Positions 1-8,913 are shown, numbered from the stretch's first letter. The stretch is 41,551 bases of DNA from Pseudomonas sp. K2I15 (GCF_002204795.1 NZ_NIXO01000054.1:1-41551); one strand, 5' to 3'. Translations and numbers: made by a program. Notes: generated by a model not told the origin, from the sequence alone.

Positions 1-45
1 GGCGATGTTGTGAGTCAGTTCCAGTGCCCGAGCGAGACGCATAAA

Positions 46-76
46 AAAATCCGATGCCAATACAGGCATCGGATTT
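46..76. terminator. Bidirectional intrinsic terminator
   Basis: A stem with arms TCCGATGCC and GGCATCGGA closes a 7-base loop. It is flanked by an A-run on the left and a T-rich tract on the right, so it can terminate transcription in either direction. It lies about 90 bp beyond the ettA stop codon and probably ends ettA transcription. The remaining bases 1-164 hold no gene I can support. Confidence 0.75.
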
Positions 77-164
77 TGATTTCTTGCGGCCAAAGGTCAA
101 GCAAGAGGGCTTAACTGATCGGCATTAGCCCGAAGGCCCCGCTTTTTCAAACCACCAACCCGAA

Positions 165-1829
165 TCAAGCCAGTTTTTTGTGCCGTACACGATGCGGCTG
201 GGCAGCGGCTTCGCCGAGGCGTTTCTTGCGATCGGCTTCGTATTCGGTGTAGTTGCCTTCGAAGAACACCGCTTGGGAGTCGTCTTCGTACGCCAGGATG
301 TGAGTGGCCACACGGTCAAGGAACCACCGATCGTGAGAGATCACAATGGCGGCGCCCGGGAAGTCCAGCAGGGCTTCTTCCAGGGAACGCAGGGTTTCAA
401 CGTCGAGGTCGTTTGACGGTTCGTCGAGCAGCAAGACGTTGCCGCCTTCTTTCAGGGTCAGGGCCAGGTGCAAGCGACCGCGCTCACCACCGGACAGGTC
501 CTTGACGAACTTCTGCTGGTCGCCGCCCTTGAAGTTGAAGCGACCCACGTAGGTGCGCGACGGGATTTCATAGTTGCCGATACGGATCTGGTCGGAACCG
601 TCGGAAATCTGCTGGAACACCGTCTTGCTGCCGTCGAGGTCGTCGCGGCTCTGATCAACGCAAGCCAGTTGCACGGTTTCGCCGACTTCGATGGTGCCCG
701 AGTCCGGTTGTTCCTTGCCCATCAGCATGCGGAACAGGGTGGATTTACCAGCACCGTTACCGCCGATCACGCCGACGATGGCGCCTTTAGGCATGGAGAA
801 CGACAGGTTGTCGATCAACACGCGATCGCCGTAGCCCTTGCAGACGTTCTTGAACTCGATGACCTTGTCACCTAGGCGCGGACCGGCCGGGATGTAGATT
901 TCGTTGGTCTCGGAACGCTTCTGGAATTCCTGGGACTGCATTTCCTCAAAGCGTTGCAGACGCGCCTTGGATTTCGACTGACGCGCCTTGGCGCCTTTAC
1001 GCACCCATTCCAGCTCGTCTTTCATGGCCTTTTCATGGGCCGACTGCTGCTTGGATTCGGCTGCCAGACGGTCGGACTTGGCTTCCAGCCAACCAGAGTA
1101 GTTGCCCTCGTAAGGGATACCGGCGCCACGGTCGAGTTCCAGAATCCAGCCGGCAACGTTGTCCAGGAAGTACCGGTCGTGCGTGATCGCAACCACGGTG
1201 CCCGGGAAGTCATGGAGGAAGTGTTCCAGCCAGGCGACAGAATCGGCGTCCAAGTGGTTGGTCGGTTCGTCGAGCAGCAGCATGTCGGGGGCCGACAGCA
1301 GCAGGCGGCACAGGGCCACACGACGCTTTTCACCACCGGACAGGTGTTCAACCTTGGCGTCCCACGCCGGCAGGCGCAGCGCATCGGCGGCGACTTCCAG
1401 CTGGCGATCCAGGTTGTGACCGTCGCTGGCTTGCAGGATGGCTTCGAGCTTGGCCTGTTCTGCCGCCAGTTTGTCGAAGTCGGCATCTTCGTCAGCGTAA
1501 GCCGCGTAAACCTCGTCCAGGCGCGCCTGAGCGTTCTTGATCACGCTGACCGCTTCCTCGACCACTTCACGCACGGTCTTGGTCGGGTCCAGGATCGGCT
1601 CTTGCGGCAGGTAGCCGATGTTCAGGTCGGGCATCGGGCGGGCTTCGCCGTCGAACTCGGTGTCGACGCCGGCCATGATTTTCAACAGGGTGGATTTACC
1701 CGAACCGTTGAGGCCGAGCACGCCGATCTTGGCGCCCGGGAAGAAGGACAGAGAAATGTTTTTCAGGATTTCCCGCTTCGGCGGAACAACTTTTCCCAGC
1801 CGATGCATGGTGAAGACGTATTGAGCCAT
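165..1829 (-). CDS. ettA: Energy-dependent translational throttle protein EttA (ABC-F ATPase)
   Basis: Cytoplasmic ABC-F protein that binds the ribosomal E site and gates the first elongation step according to the ATP/ADP ratio (family knowledge). The 554-aa product has two ATPase cassettes and no membrane segment. Cassette 1 has Walker A GLNGSGKS at residues 39-46, signature LSGGEKRR and Walker B LLLDEPTNHLD. Cassette 2 has GGNGAGKST, LSGGERGR and LLLDEPSNDLD. The start at 1829 gives the MAQYVF N-terminus and a typical EttA length. The frame stays open upstream to 2036, but that extension is not EttA-like and is rejected. It is divergent from morA and stands alone in its direction, ending at the terminator at 46-76. 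Confidence 0.95.
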   Translation of the reverse strand: MAQYVFTMHRLGKVVPPKREILKNISLSFFPGAKIGVLGLNGSGKSTLLKIMAGVDTEFDGEARPMPDLNIGYLPQEPILDPTKTVREVVEEAVSVIKNAQARLDEVYAAYADEDADFDKLAAEQAKLEAILQASDGHNLDRQLEVAADALRLPAWDAKVEHLSGGEKRRVALCRLLLSAPDMLLLDEPTNHLDADSVAWLEHFLHDFPGTVVAITHDRYFLDNVAGWILELDRGAGIPYEGNYSGWLEAKSDRLAAESKQQSAHEKAMKDELEWVRKGAKARQSKSKARLQRFEEMQSQEFQKRSETNEIYIPAGPRLGDKVIEFKNVCKGYGDRVLIDNLSFSMPKGAIVGVIGGNGAGKSTLFRMLMGKEQPDSGTIEVGETVQLACVDQSRDDLDGSKTVFQQISDGSDQIRIGNYEIPSRTYVGRFNFKGGDQQKFVKDLSGGERGRLHLALTLKEGGNVLLLDEPSNDLDVETLRSLEEALLDFPGAAIVISHDRWFLDRVATHILAYEDDSQAVFFEGNYTEYEADRKKRLGEAAAQPHRVRHKKLA

Positions 1830-2114
1830 GGTGAACCTAGCGTCAGTGACTGATGAATTAAGCGGGCGAAGCCCGTGCCAGGCCATGCGCCGCGCGGGCC
1901 GTTGATGTCTATCAATGCCTGCGTACGGTAGATGCCTGATTGTCTGGGGCTGGAACGCCCTCGCGTAACCGGCAAAGCTACCTGAATGCGGGAGGGCAGT
2001 CCAGCCAGGCGGGGCTGGCACTTTGCCACAACACAAGGCATGCTAGCCGCCCTCCGGGCGTCCGGCTTATAGTGCACGTCGCGCGCCAGTCCAGCCAAAC
2101 CGCAGGATCACAGT
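1830..2114. other. Divergent intergenic region between ettA and morA
   Basis: 285 bp that must carry the promoters of both divergent genes. I see a small GCGGGC/GCCCGT stem near 1862-1876 and an AGGA Shine-Dalgarno at 2104-2107 for morA, but no convincing sigma-70 pair and no gene. Confidence 0.5.
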
Positions 2115-5100
2115 TTGTCCAACGTCACGCCGCCAACTCCCCTGCGCGCCGCTCATATAGCGCCGGGAGCGCCCCTGCACGGAACCCTCAAGGGCGCATT
2201 GGCGACGCTAGTATTGCTGCTGCTCGCGTTATTGTTCTGGCAACTGCTGGACCAATTGCAGCAAAACCAGAAAAACCAGCAGCAATACACCATCGACTAC
2301 AGCGCCGACCTGGCCGAGCAGATCAGCCTGAACATGGCCCTCAGTGCGCAGATCGCGCTGAACCTGCTACCGATCGTCGAGCCGCCGCGGGACACCGAAC
2401 AGCAACAAATCCTGATGCGCACCCTGCAACGCTCCCTGCCGGAGCTGCGCAGCGTCGCCCTGCTCGCCCCCAGCGGCTCGATGATCAGCGACAGCGCCAA
2501 CGACAGCCAGGACAGTGCCTGGCTCGAAGAACTGGTCAAGCGCAGCCACGCCCAGTCCTATTACCTGAGCAACAACAACGACGGCACCGTCATCTACCTG
2601 CTGCTGCACCAGCCCAGCGGCGGCGCCAAGATGTACTGGGCCCTGCGCCTGGCGCCCAATTACCTGGCCAACCTGACCCGCCAGGACGGCCAGGGCCAGC
2701 GGCCAATGTGGGTCATCGAAAACCGCCTCAACCACCGCGTGGTCAGCCGTGACAGCGGCATGCCGGCGCAGTGGGCCTCGTCGTTGACCCCGGACGAATT
2801 GAACAAAAGTGTACTGGTCACGCCCCTGAGCAAGAGCGACTGGCAACTGCGCGGCCTGTTCGACCGCGCCGCTGTGCTGGAGCAACTGCTGCCGGCCTTT
2901 ATCGGCAAATGCCTGCTGGGCCTGGCCTTCTCGCTGATCCCGGTGATCGTGCTGCTGAACATGCGCCGCCGCCAACGCCAGGTGCACGAGGGGCGCCGCC
3001 GCTACCAGGATATTTTCGAAGGCACCGGCGTGGCGCTGTGTGTGCTCGACCTGTCGGGCCTGCGTGTGTTTTTCGATAAAGCCCAATTGCAGACCCGCGA
3101 ACAGTTGCAACAGTTGCTGCAAGAGAATCCGGAACAACGCCAGCAACTGCTCAAGGAGCTGCGCATCACCGAGGTCAATCAGGTGGCGGTGCGCCTGCTG
3201 AATGTCGCCTCCTGCGAGCAGGCCTGGGAACGCCTGATCGACGCCTGCCCGTCGAGCCCCACCGCCATCGGCAACCAGGTGATCGACGCGGTACTGACCC
3301 AGCAGAATCAGCTCGAACTGGAAATCCAGCTCAGCGACGTCGAAGGCAACGACCAATACCTGTGGCTGGTGATGCGCCTGCCGGAACAGCAGGACGACTT
3401 CAAGGCCGTGATCCTGAGCATCAGCGACATCACCAGCCGCAAGCTGATCGAGTTGTCGCTGGTGGAGCGCGAGGGTTTCTGGTCGGACGTGGTGCGCACC
3501 GTGCCCGATCACCTGTACGTGCAGGACGTCATCAGCCAGCGGATGATTTTCAGCAACCACCACCTGGGCCACACGCTGGGCTACAACAAGCCCGAGTTGC
3601 AGCAGATGGGCGAGTACTTCTGGGAAATCCTGCTGCACCCCGAAGACGCCGAGCGCTACCACGACCTGCGCCTGCAACAGCGCCAGGCCGGCTACTTGAC
3701 CCAACTGCAATGCCAGCTGCGTTTTCGCCACCGTAACAACCAATGGCGGCGCTTCGACATCCGTGAACAGGCCCTCGCCCGGGACAAGACCGACCAGGTG
3801 ACGCGCATCATCGGCGTGGCCAAAGACATCACCGACCAGATCGAGGCCAGCGAGTCCCTGCGCGACAGCGAACAGCGCTACCGCATGCTGGCCGAAAGCA
3901 TCAGCGACGTGATCTTTTCCACCGACAGCAAGCTGGCCCTCAACTACGTCAGCCCATCGGTGAACGCGGTGCTGGGCTATGACGTGGACTGGATCTTCGA
4001 AAACGGTTGGCAGTCGACCATCGCCAACCCGCAGCAACTGAGCGGTATCTACTCCCTGGTGGAGCAAGTCAGCCGCGCGCTCGACAAACCCGAATCCCTG
4101 GCAGCCTTGCGCAACGACGTGCAGACCCAGCTATTCCTGTTCGACTGCCTGCGGGCTGACGGGCGCAAGATCCCGATCGAACTGCGCCTGGTGCTGGTGT
4201 GGGACGAACACGGCGCGTTCGAAGGCATCCTCGGCGTGGGTCGTGATATCAGCCAGCAACGCCGTGCGGAAAAAGACCTGCGCATGGCGGCCACGGTATT
4301 CGAACACTCCACCTCGGCGATCCTGATCACCGACCCGGCCGGCTATATCGTGCAGGCCAACGAGGCGTTCAGCCGGGTCAGCGGCTACGCAGTGGCAGAC
4401 GTGCTCGACCAGTTGCCGAACATGCTCACCGTCGACGAACAGCAAGAAGCCCACCTGCGCTACGTGCTCAAGCAATTGCACCAGCACAGCACCTGGGAAG
4501 GCGAAGTGTGGCTCAAGCGCCGCAACGGCGAACATTACCCGGCCTGGGTCGGGATTACCGCCGTGTTCGATGACGAAGGCGACCTGGCCAGCTACGTGTG
4601 CTTCTTCAGTGACATCAGCGAGCGCAAGGCCAGCGAACAGCGCATCCACCGCCTGGCCTATTACGACGCCCTCACCCACCTGCCCAACCGCACGCTGTTC
4701 CAGGACCGCCTGCACACCGCGTTGCAGTCGGCGGAACGGCAGAAGTCGTGGGTGGTGTTGATGTTCCTCGACCTCGACCGCTTCAAGCCGATCAACGACT
4801 CCCTGGGCCACGCCGCCGGCGACCGCATGCTCAAGGAAATGGCCACCCGCCTGCTGGGCTGCGTAGCCGAAGACGACACCGTGGCGCGCATGGGCGGCGA
4901 CGAGTTCACCTTGCTCCTGCAACCGCGGGTCAGCCGCGAGATGGCGCTGAACCGGGCGATCAGCGTGGCCGAGCAGATTCTCGCCAGCCTGGTGAAACCT
5001 TTCGTGCTGGAAGGCCGCGAGTTCTTCGTTACGGCCAGTATCGGCATCGCCTTGAGCCCTCAAGACGGCAACGAATTGAGCCAGTTGATGAAGAACGCCG

Positions 5101-5966
5101 ACACGGCGATGTACCACGCCAAGGAGCGCGGCAAGAACAACTTCCAGTTCTACCAGGCCGACATGAACGCCAGCGCCCTGGAGCGCCTGGAGCTGGAAAG
5201 CGACCTGCGCCACGCCCTGGAACAGGACGAGTTCGTGCTGTATTACCAGCCGCAGTTCAGCGGCGACGGCAAACGCCTGACCGGCGCCGAAGCCCTGCTG
5301 CGCTGGCGCCATCCGCGTCGCGGGCTGGTGCCGCCGGGGGACTTCATTCCAGTGCTGGAGGAATTGGGGCTGGTGGTGGACGTGGGCGACTGGGTGATCA
5401 GTGAAGCCTGCCGCCAACTCAAGACCTGGCACCAGAACAAGGTGCGGGTGCCCAAGGTGTCGGTCAACATCTCGGCCCGGCAGTTCTCCGACGGGCAATT
5501 GGGCGAGCGCATCGCCACCATCCTCAAGGATACCGGCCTGCCGCCGGCGTGCCTGGAGCTGGAGCTGACCGAAAGTATCCTGATGCGCGAGGTTAACGAG
5601 GCGATGCAGATCCTCGCCAGCCTGAAAAACCTCGGCCTGAGTATTGCGGTAGACGACTTCGGCACCGGTTATTCGTCGCTGAACTACCTCAAGCAGTTCC
5701 CAATTGACGTGCTGAAGATCGACCGCACCTTTGTCGACGGCCTGCCGTCGGGTGAGCAGGACGCGCAGATTGCCCGCGCCATTATCGCCATGGCCCACAG
5801 CCTGAACCTGGCGGTGATCGCCGAGGGTGTGGAAACCCATGAGCAGCTGGACTTCCTGCGGGAGCACGGGTGCGATGAGGTTCAGGGCTACCTGTTCGGG
5901 CGGCCGATGCCGGCGAACCGGTTTGAGGCGCAGTTCAGCAATGACGCGCTGTTCATGTTTGACTGA
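2115..5966 (+). CDS. morA: Membrane PAS-GGDEF-EAL cyclic-di-GMP regulator MorA
   Basis: Inner-membrane sensor with both diguanylate cyclase and phosphodiesterase domains; the MorA family controls motility and biofilm. The 1283-aa protein has a TM segment at about 27-45, a periplasmic region to about 258, a second TM at about 260-283, a PAS-like region at about 296-445, and clear PAS domains at about 450-575, 585-715 and 720-845. GGDEF is intact at about 927 and EAL at about 1059, with DDFGTGYSS and EGVET also present, so both active sites look competent. The RxxD inhibitory site upstream of GGDEF reads AEDD, so its Arg is missing. The start is TTG, with AGGA seven bases upstream. glyA follows, as I recall for P. 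aeruginosa morA-glyA3. The assignment rests on domains plus this order. Confidence 0.9.
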   Translation: MSNVTPPTPLRAAHIAPGAPLHGTLKGALATLVLLLLALLFWQLLDQLQQNQKNQQQYTIDYSADLAEQISLNMALSAQIALNLLPIVEPPRDTEQQQILMRTLQRSLPELRSVALLAPSGSMISDSANDSQDSAWLEELVKRSHAQSYYLSNNNDGTVIYLLLHQPSGGAKMYWALRLAPNYLANLTRQDGQGQRPMWVIENRLNHRVVSRDSGMPAQWASSLTPDELNKSVLVTPLSKSDWQLRGLFDRAAVLEQLLPAFIGKCLLGLAFSLIPVIVLLNMRRRQRQVHEGRRRYQDIFEGTGVALCVLDLSGLRVFFDKAQLQTREQLQQLLQENPEQRQQLLKELRITEVNQVAVRLLNVASCEQAWERLIDACPSSPTAIGNQVIDAVLTQQNQLELEIQLSDVEGNDQYLWLVMRLPEQQDDFKAVILSISDITSRKLIELSLVEREGFWSDVVRTVPDHLYVQDVISQRMIFSNHHLGHTLGYNKPELQQMGEYFWEILLHPEDAERYHDLRLQQRQAGYLTQLQCQLRFRHRNNQWRRFDIREQALARDKTDQVTRIIGVAKDITDQIEASESLRDSEQRYRMLAESISDVIFSTDSKLALNYVSPSVNAVLGYDVDWIFENGWQSTIANPQQLSGIYSLVEQVSRALDKPESLAALRNDVQTQLFLFDCLRADGRKIPIELRLVLVWDEHGAFEGILGVGRDISQQRRAEKDLRMAATVFEHSTSAILITDPAGYIVQANEAFSRVSGYAVADVLDQLPNMLTVDEQQEAHLRYVLKQLHQHSTWEGEVWLKRRNGEHYPAWVGITAVFDDEGDLASYVCFFSDISERKASEQRIHRLAYYDALTHLPNRTLFQDRLHTALQSAERQKSWVVLMFLDLDRFKPINDSLGHAAGDRMLKEMATRLLGCVAEDDTVARMGGDEFTLLLQPRVSREMALNRAISVAEQILASLVKPFVLEGREFFVTASIGIALSPQDGNELSQLMKNADTAMYHAKERGKNNFQFYQADMNASALERLELESDLRHALEQDEFVLYYQPQFSGDGKRLTGAEALLRWRHPRRGLVPPGDFIPVLEELGLVVDVGDWVISEACRQLKTWHQNKVRVPKVSVNISARQFSDGQLGERIATILKDTGLPPACLELELTESILMREVNEAMQILASLKNLGLSIAVDDFGTGYSSLNYLKQFPIDVLKIDRTFVDGLPSGEQDAQIARAIIAMAHSLNLAVIAEGVETHEQLDFLREHGCDEVQGYLFGRPMPANRFEAQFSNDALFMFD

Positions 5967-5987
5967 AACCCATCAGGTGATGCTGAT

Positions 5988-6078
5988 GGCCCCTTCGCGA
6001 GCAAGCCCACACATTCGACCGTATTCCACCTGAAGGAACCCGATTGAATGTGGGAGCGGGCTTGCTCGCGAAGGGGCC
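5988..6078. repeat. REPIN (two inverted REP units), left unit damaged
   Basis: Two REP units in inverted orientation about 30 bp apart. The right unit (about 6047-6077) carries the full TGTGGGAGCGGGCTTGCTCG core. The left unit (5988-6014) has GCGAGCAAGCCC joined directly to ACACATT, losing the five bases GCTCC present in the other copies. It lies between morA and glyA. Confidence 0.85.
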
Positions 6079-6150
6079 CGAACAAACACCACCTATCCCC
6101 AGATGAGCCCCGCTTGTCCGCGACATGATGTCCTTTCATATGCCATCTAA

Positions 6151-6168
6151 AACCCATTGGGTTAGAAT
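6151..6168 (+). promoter_or_regulatory. Candidate glyA promoter -10 with overlapping inverted repeat
   Basis: TAGAAT at 6163-6168 resembles a -10 box 37 bp upstream of the glyA start. It abuts a perfect inverted repeat AACCC-ATT-GGGTT at 6151-6163. The -35 is not convincing. The repeat may be an operator or coincidental. Confidence 0.35.
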
Positions 6169-6204
6169 GCGCTTCTTTTCTGCCCCCGATCCTTGAGGAC
6201 CGCC

Positions 6205-7458
6205 ATGTTCAGCCGTGATTTGACTATTGCCAAGTACGACGCCGATCTCTTTGCCGCCATGGAGCAAGAAGCCGTGCGCCAGGAAGAGCACATTGAGCTG
6301 ATCGCTTCGGAAAACTACACCAGCCCTGCGGTTATGGAGGCTCAAGGTTCGGTTCTGACCAACAAGTACGCCGAAGGCTACCCAGGCAAGCGTTACTACG
6401 GCGGTTGCGAGTACGTCGACATCGTTGAGCAACTGGCCATCGACCGCGCCAAGGAACTGTTCGGCGCCGATTACGCCAACGTCCAGCCACACGCCGGCTC
6501 CCAAGCCAACAGCGCCGTTTACCTGGCCCTGCTGCAAGCGGGCGACACCATCCTGGGCATGAGCCTGGCCCACGGCGGTCACCTGACGCACGGCGCCAGC
6601 GTTTCCTCCTCCGGCAAGCTGTACAACGCCGTTCAGTACGGCATCGACGGCAACGGCCTGATCGACTACGACGAAGTCGAGCGCCTGGCTGTTGAGCACA
6701 AGCCAAAAATGATCGTGGCCGGTTTCTCTGCCTACTCGCAGATCCTGGATTTCCCACGCTTTCGCGCGATCGCTGACAAGGTTGGCGCCTACCTGTTCGT
6801 CGACATGGCCCACGTGGCCGGTCTGGTCGCCGCTGGCGTCTACCCGAACCCGGTGCCATTCGCTGACGTGGTGACCACCACTACCCATAAGACCCTGCGC
6901 GGTCCACGTGGCGGCCTGATCCTGGCTCGCGCCAACGCCGAGATCGAGAAGAAGCTGAACTCCGCCGTATTCCCAGGCGGCCAAGGCGGCCCGCTGGAGC
7001 ACGTGATCGCCGCTAAAGCGATCTGCTTCAAGGAAGCCCTGCAGCCTGAGTTCAAGACCTACCAGCAGCAAGTGGTGAAAAACGCCAAGGCCATGGCCGG
7101 CGTGTTCATCGAGCGCGGTTTTGACGTGGTGTCCGGCGGTACTGAGAACCACCTGTTCCTGCTGTCGCTGATCAAGCAAGACATCTCCGGTAAAGATGCT
7201 GATGCCGCTCTGGGCAAGGCTTTCATCACCGTGAACAAGAACTCCGTACCGAATGACCCACGCTCGCCGTTCGTCACCTCCGGCCTGCGCTTCGGCACCC
7301 CGGCTGTGACCACTCGTGGCTTCAAGGAAGCAGAGTGCAAGGAACTGGCTGGCTGGATCTGCGACATCCTGGCAGACCTTTCCAACGAAGCAGTGATTGA
7401 CTCTGTTCGTGAGAAGGTCAAGGCCATCTGCAAGAAGCTGCCGGTATACGGCGCTTGA
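6205..7458 (+). CDS. glyA: Serine hydroxymethyltransferase
   Basis: PLP enzyme that interconverts serine and glycine while charging tetrahydrofolate with a one-carbon unit; cytoplasmic. The 417-aa length equals the usual bacterial GlyA length. The PLP-lysine motif TTTTHKTLRGPRGG places the Schiff-base Lys at residue 229, and YGGCEYVD and GGQGGPLEH are typical. The ATG at 6205 is preceded by TTGAGGAC as ribosome-binding site. A TTG at 6193 is in frame but lies inside that site, so it is rejected. A strong terminator follows. P. aeruginosa has more than one glyA; this position corresponds to the copy next to morA. Confidence 0.97.
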   Translation: MFSRDLTIAKYDADLFAAMEQEAVRQEEHIELIASENYTSPAVMEAQGSVLTNKYAEGYPGKRYYGGCEYVDIVEQLAIDRAKELFGADYANVQPHAGSQANSAVYLALLQAGDTILGMSLAHGGHLTHGASVSSSGKLYNAVQYGIDGNGLIDYDEVERLAVEHKPKMIVAGFSAYSQILDFPRFRAIADKVGAYLFVDMAHVAGLVAAGVYPNPVPFADVVTTTTHKTLRGPRGGLILARANAEIEKKLNSAVFPGGQGGPLEHVIAAKAICFKEALQPEFKTYQQQVVKNAKAMAGVFIERGFDVVSGGTENHLFLLSLIKQDISGKDADAALGKAFITVNKNSVPNDPRSPFVTSGLRFGTPAVTTRGFKEAECKELAGWICDILADLSNEAVIDSVREKVKAICKKLPVYGA

Positions 7459-7476
7459 TTGCAGTGGTTTGAATGA

Positions 7477-7507
7477 AAAGCCCGGCTCTTGAGCCGGGCT
7501 TTTTTAT
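7477..7507 (+). terminator. Intrinsic terminator of glyA
   Basis: The stem AAAAGCCCGGCTC / GAGCCGGGCTTTT is followed by a T-run at 7499-7505, 18 bp after the glyA stop codon. Confidence 0.92.
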
Positions 7508-7544
7508 GCCTGGAAACCCTGCTTTCTCAGCCTGAAATGCAATC

Positions 7545-7579
7545 AAATGTGGGAGCGGGCTTGCTCGCTCCCACATTTT
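7545..7579. repeat. Compact REP hairpin
   Basis: A near-perfect palindrome, TGTGGGAGCG with CGCTCCCACA around GGCTTGCT, flanked by AAA and TTT. It looks like a REPIN collapsed to a single hairpin. Lying between convergent glyA and the GTPase gene, it could act as a bidirectional terminator. Confidence 0.8.
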
Positions 7580-7593
7580 GACTGCGTTTCAAC

Positions 7594-8553
7594 TCAGGGT
7601 TGGTAAACCCGTGCAAACCCTTCGCGAATCTTCTCCTCCGGCAACTCGTCGGCAATAAACACAATCACACTTTCCCGCGCCTCGCCCTCGGCCCATTCGG
7701 TGTCCCAATCGAACCCGTAGAGCTTCAGCACGCCCTGGAACACCATGCGCCGGTCTTCCCCGGCAATGTTCAGCACGCCCTTGTAGCGCAGCAATTGCTT
7801 GCCGTGGTCTTCCAGCAGCTCGTTCATGAACTCGCTGAGTTTGTCGATATCCAGTGGCTGGTCGGTGCGCAGCACCAGGCTCGAGATACGGTCGATGGAC
7901 GGCGCCTGGCTCACCGGGCGCAGGCTCATGCCGGCGTTGAGGTTGAAGCCGCGCACATCCAGCAGTTCGGCAAGGTCGATCTTGCCGTGTTCCACCACAC
8001 GAATCGGTGCGCGGCGGTTGATGCGGGTCAGGCGCTCGCTGAGGGCGTCGAAGGTGGCATCGTCCACCAGGTCGCGCTTGCTCACCAGCAGGCGGTCGGC
8101 AAAACCGATCTGCGCCTGGGCGATGGTCTGGGTCAGGTGGTGTTCGGCGTGGGCCGCGTCCACCAGGGTGATGATGCCGTCGAGGATGTAACGCTCGCGC
8201 AGGTCTTCATCGATGAAAAAGGTCTGGGCCACCGGCGCCGGGTCGGCAAGGCCGGTGCACTCGATCACCAGGCGATCGAAGGCTATCTCGCCGCTGTCCA
8301 GGCGCTCGAGCAGCAGGTACAGGGCCTTGGTCAGGTCGGTGTGGATGGTGCAGCAAACGCAGCCATTGGACAGCGTCATGACTTGCACCGGCTCGCTGCC
8401 CAGCAGTTGGGTGTCGATACCGGCGTCGCTGAATTCGTTTTCGATCACGGCGATTTTCAAGCCGTGCTCGGCCTTGAGCAGGTGGCGCAACAAGGTGGTC
8501 TTGCCAGCGCCAAGAAAGCCGCTGAGGACGGTGACGGGGATGGGAGAGGACAA
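7594..8553 (-). CDS. yjiA: CobW/YjiA-type G3E GTPase
   Basis: G3E-family P-loop GTPase; the family includes metal-insertion chaperones (CobW, UreG, HypB) and E. coli YjiA. The 319-aa product has Walker A GFLGAGKT at residues 12-19, the metal-binding GCVCC at 64-68, and a CobW-type C-terminal domain. The start is a TTG at 8553 because AAGGAG lies six bases upstream; the frame is open to 8577 but that start has no ribosome-binding site. It follows the transporter and YbdD-like genes on the same strand, the same trio as E. coli yjiY-yjiX-yjiA. A REPIN separates it from the small gene, so co-transcription passes through that repeat. The metal and client are unknown. Confidence 0.88.
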   Translation of the reverse strand: MSSPIPVTVLSGFLGAGKTTLLRHLLKAEHGLKIAVIENEFSDAGIDTQLLGSEPVQVMTLSNGCVCCTIHTDLTKALYLLLERLDSGEIAFDRLVIECTGLADPAPVAQTFFIDEDLRERYILDGIITLVDAAHAEHHLTQTIAQAQIGFADRLLVSKRDLVDDATFDALSERLTRINRRAPIRVVEHGKIDLAELLDVRGFNLNAGMSLRPVSQAPSIDRISSLVLRTDQPLDIDKLSEFMNELLEDHGKQLLRYKGVLNIAGEDRRMVFQGVLKLYGFDWDTEWAEGEARESVIVFIADELPEEKIREGFARVYQP

Positions 8554-8583
8554 AGAATTCTCCTTAAAGAAACACAAAACAAA

Positions 8584-8672
8584 TGTGGGAGCGGGCTTGC
8601 TCGCGAAGGCGGCGTGTCAGTCAGCACATGCATCACTGAAAGACCGCCTTCGCGAGCAAGCCCGCTCCCACA
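8584..8672. repeat. REPIN inside the transporter-GTPase operon
   Basis: Two inverted REP units (8584-8610 and 8644-8672) with a loop of about 33 bp. It lies between the YbdD-like gene and the GTPase gene, which read leftward, so it would fold in the shared transcript and could lower or stabilise expression of one part. Confidence 0.9.
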
Positions 8673-8700
8673 AGGGATCACCGTAACCCGAACTAACGGG

Positions 8701-8898
8701 CTAGCAGCACTTGGGCCCACCCTTGCCGCCGTAACGGGCTTCCTGGCGTTCCCTGAAGAACGCCTTGTAGTCCATCATCGGCTTGTCCGGGTGTTTGGTT
8801 TGCATATGCTCGACGTAGGTGTCGTAGTCGGGCATGCCGACCATCAGGCGCGCGGCCTGACCGAGGTATTTACCGAGGCGACTGATGTCATTGAACAT
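8701..8898 (-). CDS. ybdD: YbdD/YjiX family small protein (transporter partner)
   Basis: A 65-aa soluble protein that pairs with CstA/BtsT-type pyruvate transporters in E. coli (CstA-YbdD, BtsT-YjiX). The family block YLGQAARLMVGMPDYD, the FFRERQEARYGG segment and the terminal GGPKCC are all present; as I recall, the E. coli paralogues also end in RCC. It starts 15 bp after the transporter stop, so the two are almost certainly co-transcribed. The terminal Cys pair looks like a metal or redox site and stands out because the next gene encodes a G3E GTPase. The molecular role is not known. Confidence 0.92.
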   Translation of the reverse strand: MFNDISRLGKYLGQAARLMVGMPDYDTYVEHMQTKHPDKPMMDYKAFFRERQEARYGGKGGPKCC

Positions 8899-8913
8899 GA
8901 TTGCAATCCTCTA

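Noticed and set aside
2367..5867. Long antisense frames opposite morA
   Set aside because: Same high-GC shadow effect; morA has clear domains on the other strand.
5967..6204. Possible riboswitch upstream of glyA
   Set aside because: Only the REPIN and a short inverted repeat are visible; no riboswitch core could be fitted.
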